From assembly GCF_029227915.1 (NCBI RefSeq), contig NC_079876.1, positions 20,026,001-20,090,000 of the forward strand: 64,000 bases of DNA, written 5' to 3'. Every line of letters starts with the position of its first letter. The stretch's first letter is position 1. The notes below the pieces were generated by a model. The model saw nothing but the letters and a program-made list of their open reading frames with translations, did no database searches and was not told the DNA's origin. Made by a program: the position numbers and the translations under genes. Shown here piece after piece: positions 41,657 through 53,651 of this stretch. Source of the DNA: Hydractinia symbiolongicarpus (taxonomy: Eukaryota; Cnidaria; Hydrozoa; Anthoathecata; Hydractiniidae).

Positions 41657-44006
41657 CATCCTTTTTGTATGTTTATTCAGTTTCTTCATAATTTAACTTG
41701 GAGAATAAAATATTCAAACTGTGCAATATAATGATGTTGTTTTCACTGTTTGTACAACAAGAAAAAAGCTCCTGAAAAACAATGTTAGCCGTTACGTTAT
41801 GCTTTGGTTCAATTCATCGATGTTTTGTTCGATTCATCAGATTTGAAGACACTGCAATGCAGGCCAATAGCCACAATGCTCTTTGAGAGTACACATAACA
41901 TTAATCAGTTTACCTTTATTTCTGCTTTGTATTAACATGTTTTCAAGGTTTTTTACTAAGCGCATATTCAGATTTTTTGATTCTCGTTCTCCGATTTTTC
42001 TAGATTTTTTGTTAAACAAACAGAAAAACTCCGGAAGCGGAAAAGTGTGTTTAATGATAGAAACTTATAAAATAATCTATGCTGCAAAGTGTTTGCTGTT
42101 TATACGCTCTCAAAACAAATGCATATGTAAATATGTAGCGTATGATCCGCCAACTCCGTGAATCCGATAACTCTGTGAAACTGCTTTCGAAGCCTACATT
42201 AACTTACTACAGCTCTGTCTACCATTTTTAATGAATGAATTCTATTCAGGGGTTTGATACTACCACTTAATCATTTTAGGGGTGTCGGAACTCGCGCATG
42301 ACAAAAATTTGGTGGTAAGTTCAACCGGCTACACCTTTTTGTGATTTTCAAGTGAAGCGCGACGGTGGTCATTTTTGATATATATTGTTATCTCAGTTAA
42401 TTGATTATGGTCATGCTATATATACCTTTTCTGAGGGTCCAATGATTCGAGAATGTTTTCTAAGGAATATTTTAATTTTTAAAATATTTTTAGTAGTCAT
42501 CAGAAAGCAAACGTGTTTTTCAAATTTTCACGGAGTTGAAGGATCCATCACAGCATTATCGGATGATAGTACATGGTGGATCCAGCTTATTTGTCCACAA
42601 ATAAATGTATTTTTTTCTTGTCATACCCCCCTCGAGGAACTTTTTAAGATCTTATTTAAACTGTCTATTGGAGCAGATAAAAGTTCTCTCCATATTTGTC
42701 TAGAGTATGATGCAAATATTTCGTTTGCAAACATAGGGACCTGTTCCCGCTCCGCAACCCTTTATATATTGATATAAAAGAGCTCGAAAAGTTGTCTAAT
42801 TAGTAGCCAGCCCAAGAAATATTAACTTACTAAGATCTCAAACAGACTTACTGAAGCTTACAGTAGTACAAAAACAACTTCTCTTGTGAACGATGCCTTC
42901 CGTTGTCTCGATTATTAGTTCAAAAGATTAGCAATTACACAAAAATTACGCTTGGCTACTAAGGCTTAGAAAGTTACGGCAAACGACAGTTTTTTAATTT
43001 AATTTTTTCCTCTTTCTTCTCTCAGCGTCCTCACGAGGGTTCTTGCCTTTTTGACATCGCATCAAGTAAGCGCTAGCGGCTTTATCATCGGGCAACAAAC
43101 TCTGGGGAGGAGGATGTCTTCTCTCTCTCTCTTTTCTCCTACGCTCCACACGACACACACCAAGCATTTTCTTATATTCTCCAGACATATGGCATTCTTC
43201 TCGACATAGAGTTGCGAAGCAAATGGATCTCAGCAAAGCAATAAAGACTTGTCTTTCTTGCTATTCCGGGTGTTCTGCTGCTTTTAAAATCTAAAAAAAT
43301 TTAGAGAGGCCTGGAAAGATTTTACGCAGAAAACCCGATTCGTCGTCTCAATTTTGCGATTAAGGGGCCGGGAATTAGAGTTCCGGTATCAAAAAGGAGG
43401 AGGAGAATAACGATATATTAAAAATGTATATTTGTACCTCGATTATGTTAAAAATATATATTTGTACCACAAGTATTTTTACCTCTAATTTTCCTAGGAA
43501 AGGCGAAAGATAAAATCGGATGCCTATCTTTCGAAAGGGTGGTGTAATAGCACACAGTGCCAATCTCTAGAGAAGAGAACTTCAAATATTTCCGCCAAAA
43601 TTTCCAGTTCAGGGCAAAGGTTTTGCGACTGATTCGAAGTGACACCGGTTTTTTCTACTTTTAAACTGTTAGCACTACTTCAATTGGTGGACATAACCAC
43701 AACGATAAATTCTATGCTGCAGACCTGCAACTAGGCCTGGAAACTGTTAGCACTTCTTTAATTGGTGCTCATTACCACACAACGAGAAATTCTAAGCTGC
43801 AGGCCTGCCACTATGCGGGAAAATTCTTTAGTTAGTGCACAGGACAAAGGCTTGTTAATTGTTTTATGTAATGATATATTTCCAAAAAAACAATGAAATC
43901 TCGAGCTGGTGTTAAAACTTGTTCAAGTATCATACTGTAAATGGGAAAATATAATTATAGATGCAATGAATATTTGTTAAGTGGATTTTTATAACTCCAA
44001 ACGTCT
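41657..44006. other. No confident gene; two undiagnosed ORFs
   Basis: A 130-codon ORF at 42385-42777 (+) has no recognised domain. An 80-codon ORF at 42994-43236 (-) is GC-richer, Cys-containing at its start and very basic at its end (RRRKERERRH, ERRKRKKLN); it could be an exon or transposon fragment. Imperfect duplicated text with ACTGTTAGCACT..TTTAATTGG lies at about 43665-43695 and 43742-43765. Confidence 0.35.
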
Positions 44007-44010
44007 TTAA

Positions 44011-44992
44011 GGCGGTTCCCCTAGAAAAAAATTATATCGCAGAGGTTTGTCTTTTCTAAAGATACTTGATGAGGATATCATAGTATGTGACGGTAGGATA
44101 ATATTAAGTCAAAAATTTGATTGATTGGTTGCCATGGTTACCCGTTGCTAGGAGAAGTATAGGCAAAATATGACATTTTGCTGCACGACGCCCAACCAAT
44201 TAACTTAATAACATGCGTTATTTCAAGTGCTTTTTTGACCGCTTTTGTTCCTCAAGGGTCACGTGTATGAATTAAGTGAAGCGCATTTTCGTAAGGCTGA
44301 TCTGTCTTCCAGAGAACTGATGCGGTATTTTTTGGACGACAGAAAAGCTAAAACAGGACGAAACAGGCAATATCTCGACAAAATAACTGAAAGACAAAAT
44401 TTTGATTTGAAAATCGGTTTCATTTAAACACTAGGTGGTACTAATGCTTGCATCCACAGAAGAAATTGTAAAGCGTGGGTGCTTCGATCTTGAGAATTCT
44501 TGTTTCGGGTGGATTCCGAACTTAAACGGCAAAAAACTTGTAAAGAATTATTTTATGGACATTTTTGACTTGTGGATCGACAAAAGGTGTACGCCAACAC
44601 TGTTTCGACCTGTCTGAAGTCTAATTAATGACGAGTTCACTTCGGAGGATGCGTCGTGAAGACAGCTTTCTGAATGCTTGTGAAACACCACATTATTAAT
44701 ATTCAGAACTGTCATATATTGTCTTAGGAGGCCCTAAAGTATCATCTAGCTATTGCAAGGAATATAACATCAACGGAGGGCAAGAAAGCTGTCTAAAAAT
44801 GCGAAAATAGTTGCTATGGGCGTTGCTGTGCACTTATATTTGTGGTTGGTTGGAAAAAGTGGCAGAATGCGCAATAAAAACCTAAATTTGTCATAAGCAC
44901 TACTTGCCACGGTATTCTAAGATAAATTTGCTGTCAGAAAACAGCTAAATGACAATTCTTGAAATTTAGAATTTTTTTCTAGGGGAACCACC
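44011..44992. mobile_element. TTAA-flanked non-autonomous DNA transposon, 982 bp
   Basis: TTAA at 44007-44010 and 44993-44996 flank near-perfect TIRs of about 23 bp: GGCGGTTCCCCTAGAAAAAA and, inverted, GGTGGTTCCCCTAGAAAAAA. Two 60-codon ORFs inside (44245-44427 and 44435-44617) show no recognised domain and probably are chance or a captured fragment. The TTAA target suits piggyBac- or Kolobok-type transposition; the terminal GGY fits neither consensus well. Confidence 0.7.
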
Positions 44993-45420
44993 TTAAGGAA
45001 GAACAAACTGTTGTTCTCTAAGACAGGATATGTTATTAAGTTCGTTTAACATTGTTGTATAACTGTAGTTAAATAATGTAGTTGTGTTATGCTTCTGAAG
45101 GCTTACCAAGGTAATTTAATAGTGAAAAATCAAAACTGCTTTGAAATCTTAAAAAAGTTGATTTAAAATAAATTACAGTCAGATGAAAAACGGAAATTTA
45201 ATCAACAGTTATATATCCACCTTGTCATATTTGTTATAAATCTTTTTTTTTCTTATTCTCTAATCTACTCTACGTTGTTCTTGACATTAAGCTTGGTTAG
45301 CTCTGGAGAAATAGTTCTTTATCCCTTTTGCAATTAAGAAGTCAATAATTTTTATTTCAATTAGTACGATAAAGAAGTTAATCAAACCATTTAACCAAAA
45401 AATTATAATTGGTAAGCCGT

Positions 45421-48400
45421 CTAGCTAACGTTTTGTTTCTGCTGAATGACAAGCATAAGCTGTTTCACTTCCACAATAAAATTGCCAATCAATAAGAAAA
45501 CGCAACAAAAAAGAATAATGGCTTGAAGTACGATTTCCTTTTTACTCAAATCGTACAGTCGTGCATAAATCAAGATAGGAAAGATCACAACAACAGATGC
45601 GATGGGAACTCCACCAACGATAGATAACACATTCTGAAAATTTGGAAATGCTAAACATACACCCAAAAGCATGAGGTTGCCAATGATTCGCACACATATA
45701 CGTTTCCAATTTACTTCTAAAAAATCAAAATAACAAATATAAATCTCAAAAGCGGCAGTCAGCCGACAAAAATATTTTTTTAATATTAATGGTTGCAAGC
45801 TTCCATTTTTCAAATTTTTGATTATCGAGAAATGTTTGTGTCACTTATACTGTCAAATTTTGAGATTTAACTGTTAACGGTAATGAATAACAGAATACAA
45901 GACTGCTTTTAGCACAAGCTGTGACTGCATACAGCGATTAACGTCGTTATTCTCATCTTGCTTGCTCACACCAGTGAGGTGAACTTTTTTTACTGAGATC
46001 TTTAAATATATTATCAACCTTTTTACTTATTGTATTTCTTACAGTTTTAACTCAAATTTCGAAGAGAAAACAGGTATTACTTACCAAGAGGTATCTTCAG
46101 TCTTTTTTCAACTGCAAGAAAGAACGGATTCACACATATCACACCTGCTATCAGTAAATGCAGCACCATGCAGATTTGTGATATAATCAATAAAACTTTA
46201 AAGAAAACGTGATTATACTCTGTGCGATAATAAAGTTCTAATGTTGTTGTAATTGACGGTTTCACTTTCTTGTTAAATATTGCAAATGGAATAAATCCAG
46301 CCATAATATAAAGTATAAATATTGAAATATGACTTCTCGATATAACACTTGGTAATTTGTTTTGTTCCTTTACGAATACATACATATTGGGCAATGCAAA
46401 TGCTGGTCCCCCTATAGCAAAACATATCATCCCAAAACTCTTAAAAATATTTTGAAATTGGACACGGTGTTCCTCAAGAAATGAATCATGACTTTTTACT
46501 TTATATCCTTTGGCGATGAACGAATCGATAATAATAGCTAACAATGAAATAGCCGACATGATAACACCAATCAAGGCTGTGTTTGCCAAGTCGTTGTAGT
46601 TGCCCATGCACATGACAGGTAGCATGAAAAAAAAACAGATAGCTGTCCAGCTTCGTAGGTTTCCATATGTGCTCAAATGATCAATCGGCCATAAATCGGC
46701 ACATATGGTTGCAGCAAGCAGAAAGAAAGCTGTAGTAGCCGCCGCTGAGTACGTGTATAGCATGCAAGAAAGTAATTTACTAAACGCTGGACCTACTGCT
46801 ACCTCTGCAAGCAATGGGTACATTTCTCTTACATGTTCAAGTGATGATCTTTTTTCAAGAACTGCTTGACATGAGTAGTAAGTAAGTTTAGTGCAGTATG
46901 CCAGTACGGATACCAATGCAAGTGTAAACAGCATGCATGTTATAGGTCCCAGCAGTAAGAAATTATAAGGCATGATAACAACAGCAGAACCGAAAGATAA
47001 GCTCAACATTAACATTGCTGCTTCAACCAAACTAATCCCTGTATTTGTGCGGTTGACAAATTCTATCAATTTAGCAAATGTGAAAGTACTCTCGTCTGAT
47101 AATAAGTTTGATTTCGTGGTTAATACTTCTGTCATCTCTTCTTCTTGGTTTTTTACAGAGCTGTCGTTCCCCGTTACTAAACGAATAAAAATTTTCACTT
47201 TACAAAAAAGAAATGTCGTCCTCTCTCGCCTTCTCCATTTTTATTCATAACTGATTTACCACGTGCTCAGAGATCTTGCCCTAAATGTAAAAGCTTTATA
47301 TTTCTTTTTCACGGCAACCAAAAACAACATAGCCGCCACTTTCGATTCTATCATCTTCCCTTGCATGTGTGTAAAATGTTTCTTGGCGTTAGTTGTGTTC
47401 TATTTCGTTTGGACAGATATAAGAATGGAAACAGTCTTTCTCAAAAATTTATGCAAAACAGAGGTATCTCTTTTAAGTTTTGGATAATCCATTCAAAAGA
47501 TATACTGATTTTCCTAATATGGGCGAAATGCAAGGTGTAATGCATTTTCCCCACAAAAATACCCCCCAAAACATGTATTTAAAATGTTAAAATACTATTT
47601 CTATCTATCTATCTCTAATAAAATTTGGACTTCGTAAAAAATTATCAACTTTTGATTTACGTTTTATGCGCGCCGCGAATGGGTGAAATTCAAGGTACTT
47701 TACAAATAATAATATCATCATTGAAATCATATGCCAATCACTTGACCAAGTTTGAAGAATTTCGAACGATGCTTAATATGTTTGTTTTTAAAAAACATTA
47801 AAATCGAGAAATTCGCAATTAAAGTTATTACTTTGAGATTCAAAAACCCTCGACATTCTAACTCTCGTCCGAATAGACTTTGAAAGTTTTGAAAAGATAA
47901 GTGCAAAGTAAATGTTTGGCAGTTTTTCGAATTGCGAAACCAAATGAGACTTCTTTAACTCTCATAAAAAGAAATTTCAAACATTGCAACATTTGTTAGT
48001 AGATCATAACAGACGCAGGATCTATCAATTCTTTAACTATTGCTGAGATGGGCGCAATAACTATGAGTCATGACGTACATAGTGGTCGGCTTTCGTACAT
48101 AAAAGATTCTTTAATAGATTTAACGCAGTGCTATGATTTCGTCATTTGGATTCTTAAATATGACGGCAGACGAAAAAACGCATTTTTTGTTCCGCGAAGG
48201 AAAAAACGTCTGATTTAATACTTTATTACACTCATCCTATAAAAGTCTCACTATTAGTTTTCGCTGATGTAAAAACAAACAGATAATAGATTTGGAAAAC
48301 ACCACCTCCCAGACGAAATTCAAGTTCTTTTCGCGCCCCCTTCAAAAGTGATATATTTTGATGTGGATACATCACTGTCTATCGCCGTGTTCCCTTACTG

Positions 48401-49636
48401 AAACCTTTTTATGTCAAGGGTGGCCCATTTTATATTAGTACTTATTAGTGTTTCTAGCAAAATATTACTTTCCCCCTTTTAACCCTTTCGGTCCGGGGTT
48501 TTTCGAACATATTATGACCGGGAGGGGGGCGAAATCCGCCCCTCCTCAATAACTTTTCATAGGCTTGTCCAAATTGAATCAAACTTGACACACTTATAGT
48601 AAGTCACAAAAGGAACAAAATAATAGCAATAAATTTTTGCTTGCGTCAGCACATTTTCTGTGACGTCATTAAAAGCCTGAAATCTGTTCAACATGCCACT
48701 ATCTGCTTAAAATTTAATTACTTTAGTTCCAGAGCGAATTTTTACACTCTGTTTGAAGTTTCTGAAAGCTACATAAAAGTTATTTAACATATTTCCCGGT
48801 TTTTACATAAATCGAATGAAAAATTGCCAAATATTGCCCGAAAATCCATTTTTTTCGGGTTTGATTAGTCACGTCACCAAAACATGCAAAACGATTCTTC
48901 TTGACGAAACAAAGATGTGTTGAAAGTTTCAATTTCAATACATAATCCTAACAAGAGTTATTATATTTTCCCTACTGTAAGAGTTTCATAGAGATTTTTA
49001 GGGGTAGTTTCGAGTAATAGCCAATATTAAAGCCTCTGAAAGGTATGGGACCTAAAAACTTTACATGCAAGTGTCTAATAGTTAAATATTGAATCTACGT
49101 AAGTGTTGTAGCCATGCAACATAGCATTAAAGAGTTATTAAAAAAACCGTCAGGTAGGGGGGGGGGGTATCCGCCCCCCCTCCCCCCGGACCGGATAGGG
49201 TTAACACGCTTTGCATTTGAGCATAATTTTAAGACAAAAAAAATTATTAATCAATCAAATCTCGTTTTTGAGTAAGAAAGTTTCCCAGTGTGTCAATAAA
49301 ACCTTTTTCTGTACACGATATACTTGCTCTATTTTTTTAATACTCTTTTACTTTATATTTAACGTTTCATAATAAACTTCCAGTCATTTTTTATTATTAT
49401 TTTCATAATTTCGAAACCGCATCTCTTTGCAAACAAACAAACCCCTATAAACCTTTCTCGCATAAGTAGCAGGCTGGATGTATTATTTTGTTTTGTTCAG
49501 TATTTATCAACTTTTACTTGAAAAACGTAATGTAAAACTTAAAACAAGCAATGTCAGCGCAATAAAAATAATAAAGAAAGGTCTATAAATAAAAAAATAT
49601 CACACTACCTTGCCGCAGTTCATGTTCGTCTGCCAT
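45421..49636 (-). CDS. Amino acid/auxin permease-family transporter (SLC32/36/38-type), 3 exons, 471 aa
   Basis: Multi-pass membrane transporter of the Aa_trans superfamily, expected to move amino acids or related amines by proton or sodium coupling. Exons: 49609-49636 (MADEHELRQ and one base), 46085-47176, 45421-45716; all introns are GT..AG and the sum is 1416 nt with matching phases. The cytosolic N-terminus is acidic. The first membrane block has SLVEAAMLMLSLSFGSAVVI and MPYN, where the family has its conserved substrate-site helix 1. About 10-11 hydrophobic helices follow, including FGMICFAIGGPAFALPNMYV (helix 6 region) and the last exon with VRIIGNLMLLGVCLAFPNFQ. The C-terminal layout recalls SLC32/VIAAT-like proteins, but I cannot fix the subfamily. 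The tiny first exon is inferred from its ATG, donor and phase fit; an alternative is an ATG at 47198 continuous with exon 2. Confidence 0.85.
48483..49200. mobile_element. piggyBac-like MITE in intron 1 of the transporter, 718 bp
   Basis: TTAA at 48479-48482 and 49201-49204 flank inverted ends CCCTTTCGGTCCGGGG and, on the other strand, CCCTATCCGGTCCGGGG. A TTAA target with CCC termini is the piggyBac signature. Just inside each end is a G-run/C-run palindrome (GGAGGGGGGCGAAATCCGCCCCTCC near 48521; a ten- to eleven-G run at 49157). No transposase is encoded. Confidence 0.8.
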
Positions 49637-50220
49637 TTTAAAAAGCTTGTCTTCGCTCTATTTGACTATCATATTGATTGAACAATACTGGAGGATTGTG
49701 TGGCTTAATTACATTTCTTAATTAAACACAAAAGATAAGAAATAACCTTTGAGGCATCAATTGTATAATTATCATAGTTAAAAGAGCGATTAAAAAAATA
49801 TTCTATATTATAATAACCGTATACTAGTTATTTAAAATTTTGCAACAAGTCTAGTTAACTATCAGTATCGTTTAGGCCGATTAATTATGCAATTCTTGCA
49901 GTTAAGTAACTGTCTTGTAAACTCGAAGCAACAATGCTCAATGTCGATGATGACGTGGAATGGGACACAACTATGTAATAACCCCACTTGTTGCTCAGCT
50001 TTGATCCGCCCGATCAGGGATATGGCTCCCCGTTACCTTCTTTACTCAATTTCATTATACGAATCTTCAAGTTTCAACATTAAACGCATAGCAGCTGCAA
50101 ATTGACGAGAAAACGAAAAAAAGAGGTTTTCTATTTTTTTATGAAATGGCTAATAAAAAATGTGTGTCACGAAAAAATGTGCGTCACGAAAAAAAATAGA
50201 GGGAAAGGAAAACGGTGACC

Positions 50221-50800
50221 GTAAAAAAAGGGTGGTATATTTAAACTTAAACTTAAACTTAAAATATGCTTATTTCTTACATTAATTATAATACAAATAG
50301 TTTCTCACTTATTTTAAAATTGTGCCTTAATAATATTTTAAATGTATTTTAATAAAAAATAGTAGTTTAAAAACTGTTTTTGTAAATATGGCATGACAAA
50401 TACATATATTTTAAGTTTTTATAATTCTACTTTAAAAATGTTCTCTTCCCATTGCATATTTTGAACATACTCCAATATCCACTTTTACTTCATAAGTTAC
50501 TGATTACTTGTCTTGTTTTCTTCTAAGTATCTCCTTCAAAAAAATGGTACTCTAATATCTTTCCAAAAAACTAAGTCTCCTACGAAAAATTCGGTGCTCC
50601 AATATTTCTGGCACTTTAACCGGCGCTCTAAGTATCTCTGAAAAAACCGGTGCTTTAAGACTAATGAATCTCTTAAGAAAGAAACCGTCACTCTAAGTCC
50701 ACTGTCTTTTACGAAAAAATACAGTGCCTTAAGTATCTCTGCAAAAAAACCGACACTCTAAGTCTATCGTCTCTTACGGAAAAACCCCGGTACTTTAAGC
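50221..50800. repeat. Degenerate tandem repeats, ~60-75 bp
   Basis: A short TTAAAC/AAACTT run is at 50239-50262. From about 50541 variants of CACTCTAAGT, TCTCTTACGAAAAA and AACCGGTGCT recur five or six times, giving a decayed minisatellite. No gene is seen. Confidence 0.5.
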
Positions 50801-51299
50801 TTTAGAAAGCTTTTAAAATTACTGCTCCTTTTAGCGATTTTGAGCTTAAAGATACCATATATGTAAACCTTACCTTGTTGATCTGCACATTATCTGGAAA
50901 AAGGTAGAAAACGATAAAATAACACACTGTTGGCGTGTTCTAATTGTTTAAATTACTTCAATTTTCTTTCAAAAAAGGGTACTGGAGCTTTACAATCCAA
51001 CTGAAATTTCGAGAAACAAAAAAAACCTAAAAATACACGAGTAAAGGCCATCAAAAACAGTACTAGCATTAGCGAATTCCTGCTTTTTTTGGATGGGTGA
51101 TTTACCACGGATATGCAGGCTATGCTGTTACTGGCACCTCTCTTTGTACATTTTGCCAGGTGCAATTTCAGCTCTTAGGGGTTCCTTCCATACTTCATAA
51201 CTTGTCACATATATCATTTGGACGTCATTTTTAAAAACTCCTGCCTTCTCACAAATACCAAAACAAGAGCCACAACCTTAGAACTTACTTGTTATAGAC

Positions 51300-51674
51300 G
51301 AATTTTATCGTGATGCGTGTTGTTTACAATCCCCAGACCTCTTACGCAAATCGACAGCCAAGATAATGCAGGCGGTAAGTCGTGGACCAGTCCATTTCAA
51401 ACTTTATTTTCAGTTAGAGGCAGAGATAGGAAAAAGGTCGTTCTAACGCAGTCGACGACGGCGACGACAACAAGGGAAATTCCCCAAATTCCCGAAATCC
51501 AAAATCCCAATTCCGACAAATCCGAAAACCAAATCCGATTCCGATGAAATCACACGCATGCGCAATAGCGACTAACGGGAATAATGCTGACATCAACAAA
51601 AATAGAGATTGCGCAAGTGAGTAAGGGGAAAGTCCCTTACTCAAGGATCCCGTGCCGAGGTCGGAATAATAAAG
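51300..51674. other. GC-shift boundary, left margin of the Polinton-like element
   Basis: Base composition rises sharply around here. The stretch has a GACGACGGCGACGAC run (51450-51468) and repeated AAATCC/ATTCCGA words (51475-51545), then GGAAAGTCCCTTACTC. A terminal inverted repeat would be expected near here, but its partner lies outside the window, so the true end cannot be placed. Confidence 0.4.
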
Positions 51675-52298
51675 ATGAGTTGGAGACAAGAAAGATGGAA
51701 AAAATTGGTTAAAGAGAATCCTCTGGTAGTAAGGTATGTACCGGACCAATTCAAGATCCAGGAAATGTGCAACAAGGATGTTCAAAAGAACCCCCGGCTA
51801 TTCAAGTATATTCCCGACAGGTTCAAGACCCAGGAAATGTGTGCCATGGCGGTTCAGCAGAACCCATGGACGCTCGAGGATGTTCCGGATCATTTCAAAA
51901 CCCGCGAAATGTGTACCAGAGCGGTTCAAGAGGTGCCGGAGATGCTCCGGTATGTTCCGGAATATTTCAAAATCGAGGAAATGTGCGCTATGGCGGTTTA
52001 AGAGGATACGTTGATACTCGGAAATGTTCCGGATCATTTCAAAATCCGCGAAATGTGTACCAGAGCGGTTCAAGAAGTGCCAGAGATGCTCTGGTATGTT
52101 CCGGACTGGTTTGTGACCCGGAAAATGTGCATGGGTAACAATGATCTGCTCGAAGGCTATCGTCAGTGGAAAGCGAAGAAGTATAGGATTAACAAGGAAT
52201 TGCTACCAGTGGTTTGGCATCCCGATAGAGCAATAGACTGGTGTTTTTCAGAGGATGAAAGGCAGACCTTGAGCTCTTGTGGAGTAAATAAACGATGA
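51675..52298 (+). pseudogene. 24-residue tandem-repeat protein (DUF4116-like), one in-frame stop
   Basis: The ATG at 51675 opens a frame that continues to 52298 apart from one TAA at 51999-52001. From 51735 there are six 72-nt (24-residue) units of the form xVPDxFKxxEMCxxAVQxxP, starting at 51735, 51807, 51879, 51951, 52023 and 52095. Such repeats resemble the DUF4116 family found in large DNA viruses and bacteria. The last unit switches to YVPDWFVT and is followed by a distinct C-terminal part with VVWHPDRAIDWCFSEDE. The stop replaces the Gln position seen in other units, a likely CAA to TAA change. Units 3 and 5 are nearly identical in DNA, showing recent unit duplication. Function is unknown. 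It is the leftmost gene of the element. Confidence 0.7.
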
Positions 52299-52474
52299 AG
52301 GAACAATGCGATGAATGTAACTCGACGCCTATGACAGATGCACCTGTGGACGAAGGTTCTTCATAAAAGCTAAGCTGCTCTGCTGGCACTGCTGGCAGGA
52401 GTACATCACATATAATGGTGGTAGCTGTCCATGAGATACTAGCTGAGGTTTTGTTTTTCTACAAATAAAGAGAC

Positions 52475-53253
52475 ATGTCTGACAAAATGAACAAAACACT
52501 AAACTTTTCTGGAATCGAAGTACCAACCACAAAATCTTATTCAATGTAGACTCGAAAATCATGAAACCTTCCGAAGTCGATGTGAACAAGGTCGTGATCT
52601 CATCGATGGTCGATTTTTCAGTCCATAGCAACACGATCAAGTTCAAGCGCATCTATGTGGAGTACAAGGAGTCGAATGACAAGATCACATCCCTCTGCAT
52701 CCAGGCCCCCAAGCAGAATAGCTATGGTATCTAAAAATATAACGAGACCGCCAAGTGGAAAGTGTACTTTATCATCGATCCTAAAAACCTAAAGCAGACC
52801 GATTATATCAAGTGCCTGCAAAAGATCGACGCCCGGATCTGTGAGCTCGCCAAGAACTACAAGCACCCCATGATCAAGCACATCTCGGATAATTCCCCGA
52901 TCAAGAAGAGATCAATTTCCACCTTTTGCCAGCAGAGCACAAAGTACAAAGACGGCAAGCCAGTTAGGAAGATAACCACGCCATTCTTCAACAGGCACCG
53001 GCAGCAAGTAGATCCGGCTATTTATGATGGGAAGAGGCTTTCCATGGTGGAAGCCATAGCATGCAGAGATGTGTACCTTTCGTCTAACACCATCCCAGAA
53101 AGGAGCCTCGAGATTCGGTAATAGATCATCACTGGCGCTCACCACATACCAAAACAGTCGCTGATGATCGATGTGGATGAAGGAGATTATTCAAAAGAAG
53201 AAGCCGAAAACTTTGACTCTCCACCATCCGACGACACCGTAGATCTCGAGTAA
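52475..53253 (+). pseudogene. Broken conserved-looking element gene, unknown function
   Basis: A frame from ATG 52475 (MSDKMNKTLNFSGIEV) gives way by a frameshift near 52540 to the frame carrying VDVNKVVISSMVDFSVHSN and FKRIYVEYK. That frame has stops at about 52733 and at 53119-53124, yet coding-like sequence continues to an acidic tail ending LE at 53253. The middle (52762-53121) is an open 119 codons with YFIIDPKNLKQTDYIKCLQK and a basic segment. The pattern of a short beta-rich region followed by a helix resembles single-stranded-DNA-binding or virion proteins of large DNA viruses, but this is weak inference. A hairpin with a TTCG loop follows 16 nt after the last stop. Confidence 0.5.
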
Positions 53254-53268
53254 GAAAACGACGGTCAA

Positions 53269-53294
53269 TCAGGTGAACCTTCGGGTTTACCTGA
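53269..53294 (+). terminator. 11-bp stem hairpin with TTCG loop after the 52475-53253 gene
   Basis: TCAGGTGAACC (53269-53279), loop TTCG, then GGTTTACCTGA (53284-53294). The only non-Watson-Crick pair is G-T, which pairs in RNA, and UUCG is an exceptionally stable tetraloop. It lies 16 nt after a stop codon. Its AGGTGAACC core recurs in the hairpin at 60125-60153. A 3'-end or terminator role is inferred from position. Confidence 0.6.
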
Positions 53295-53372
53295 TAAGCG
53301 TCCAGAACGTCACTGAGTTGTAGTGGATGCAAAGGTTTGTATGGTTGGTATTCAGCCATAGAAAACAAAAAC

Positions 53373-53645
53373 ATGAACGACGTTAAGGCTCTGAAAAGGG
53401 AAGAAAAAGCACTAAAGATTCGTAACTATTCAACTATGAATAGGGGTCCTTTTCTCGAAGCAATCCGCAAGGTCAAGTACAAGGACACTTCGACTCAAAC
53501 AGACGGTCCTTATTGCGAACCTTGCGTCACGATCGCTTGGCAGAAAAACCTCGAAGAATACTCGAGACAGCTCTCCGAAAAGCAGCGATGTGTAGTACAT
53601 GATGGTGACCACATCCTCGATCGAGATAGTGGAGAAGTACTTTAA
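53373..53645 (+). CDS. Element ORF, 90 aa, unknown function
   Basis: An intact ORF from ATG 53373 (MNDVKALKREEKALKIRNYS). It contains DTSTQTDGPYCEPC and ends IL.RDSGEVL. It is charged, with two spaced Cys residues (CEPC) that might bind metal, and shows no membrane segment. Its stop is only 6 nt from the stop of the convergent gene on the minus strand (53652), which supports both gene ends. No family is recognised. Confidence 0.5.
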   Translation: MNDVKALKREEKALKIRNYSTMNRGPFLEAIRKVKYKDTSTQTDGPYCEPCVTIAWQKNLEEYSRQLSEKQRCVVHDGDHILDRDSGEVL

Positions 53646-53651
53646 AATCGT

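Noticed and set aside
42994-43236. 80-codon basic ORF considered as a transposase or nuclear protein
   Set aside because: No domain or splice partners could be supported.
45421-49636. Naming the transporter VIAAT (SLC32A1)
   Set aside because: General Aa_trans features and the C-terminal layout fit, but I cannot distinguish SLC32 from SLC36/38 by eye.
51414-51785. 123-codon minus-strand ORF at the edge of the viral element
   Set aside because: It overlaps the start of the repeat-protein gene antisense and has no recognisable feature.
51798-52073. 91-codon minus-strand repetitive ORF
   Set aside because: Its repetitiveness is inherited from the 72-bp repeats coding on the plus strand.
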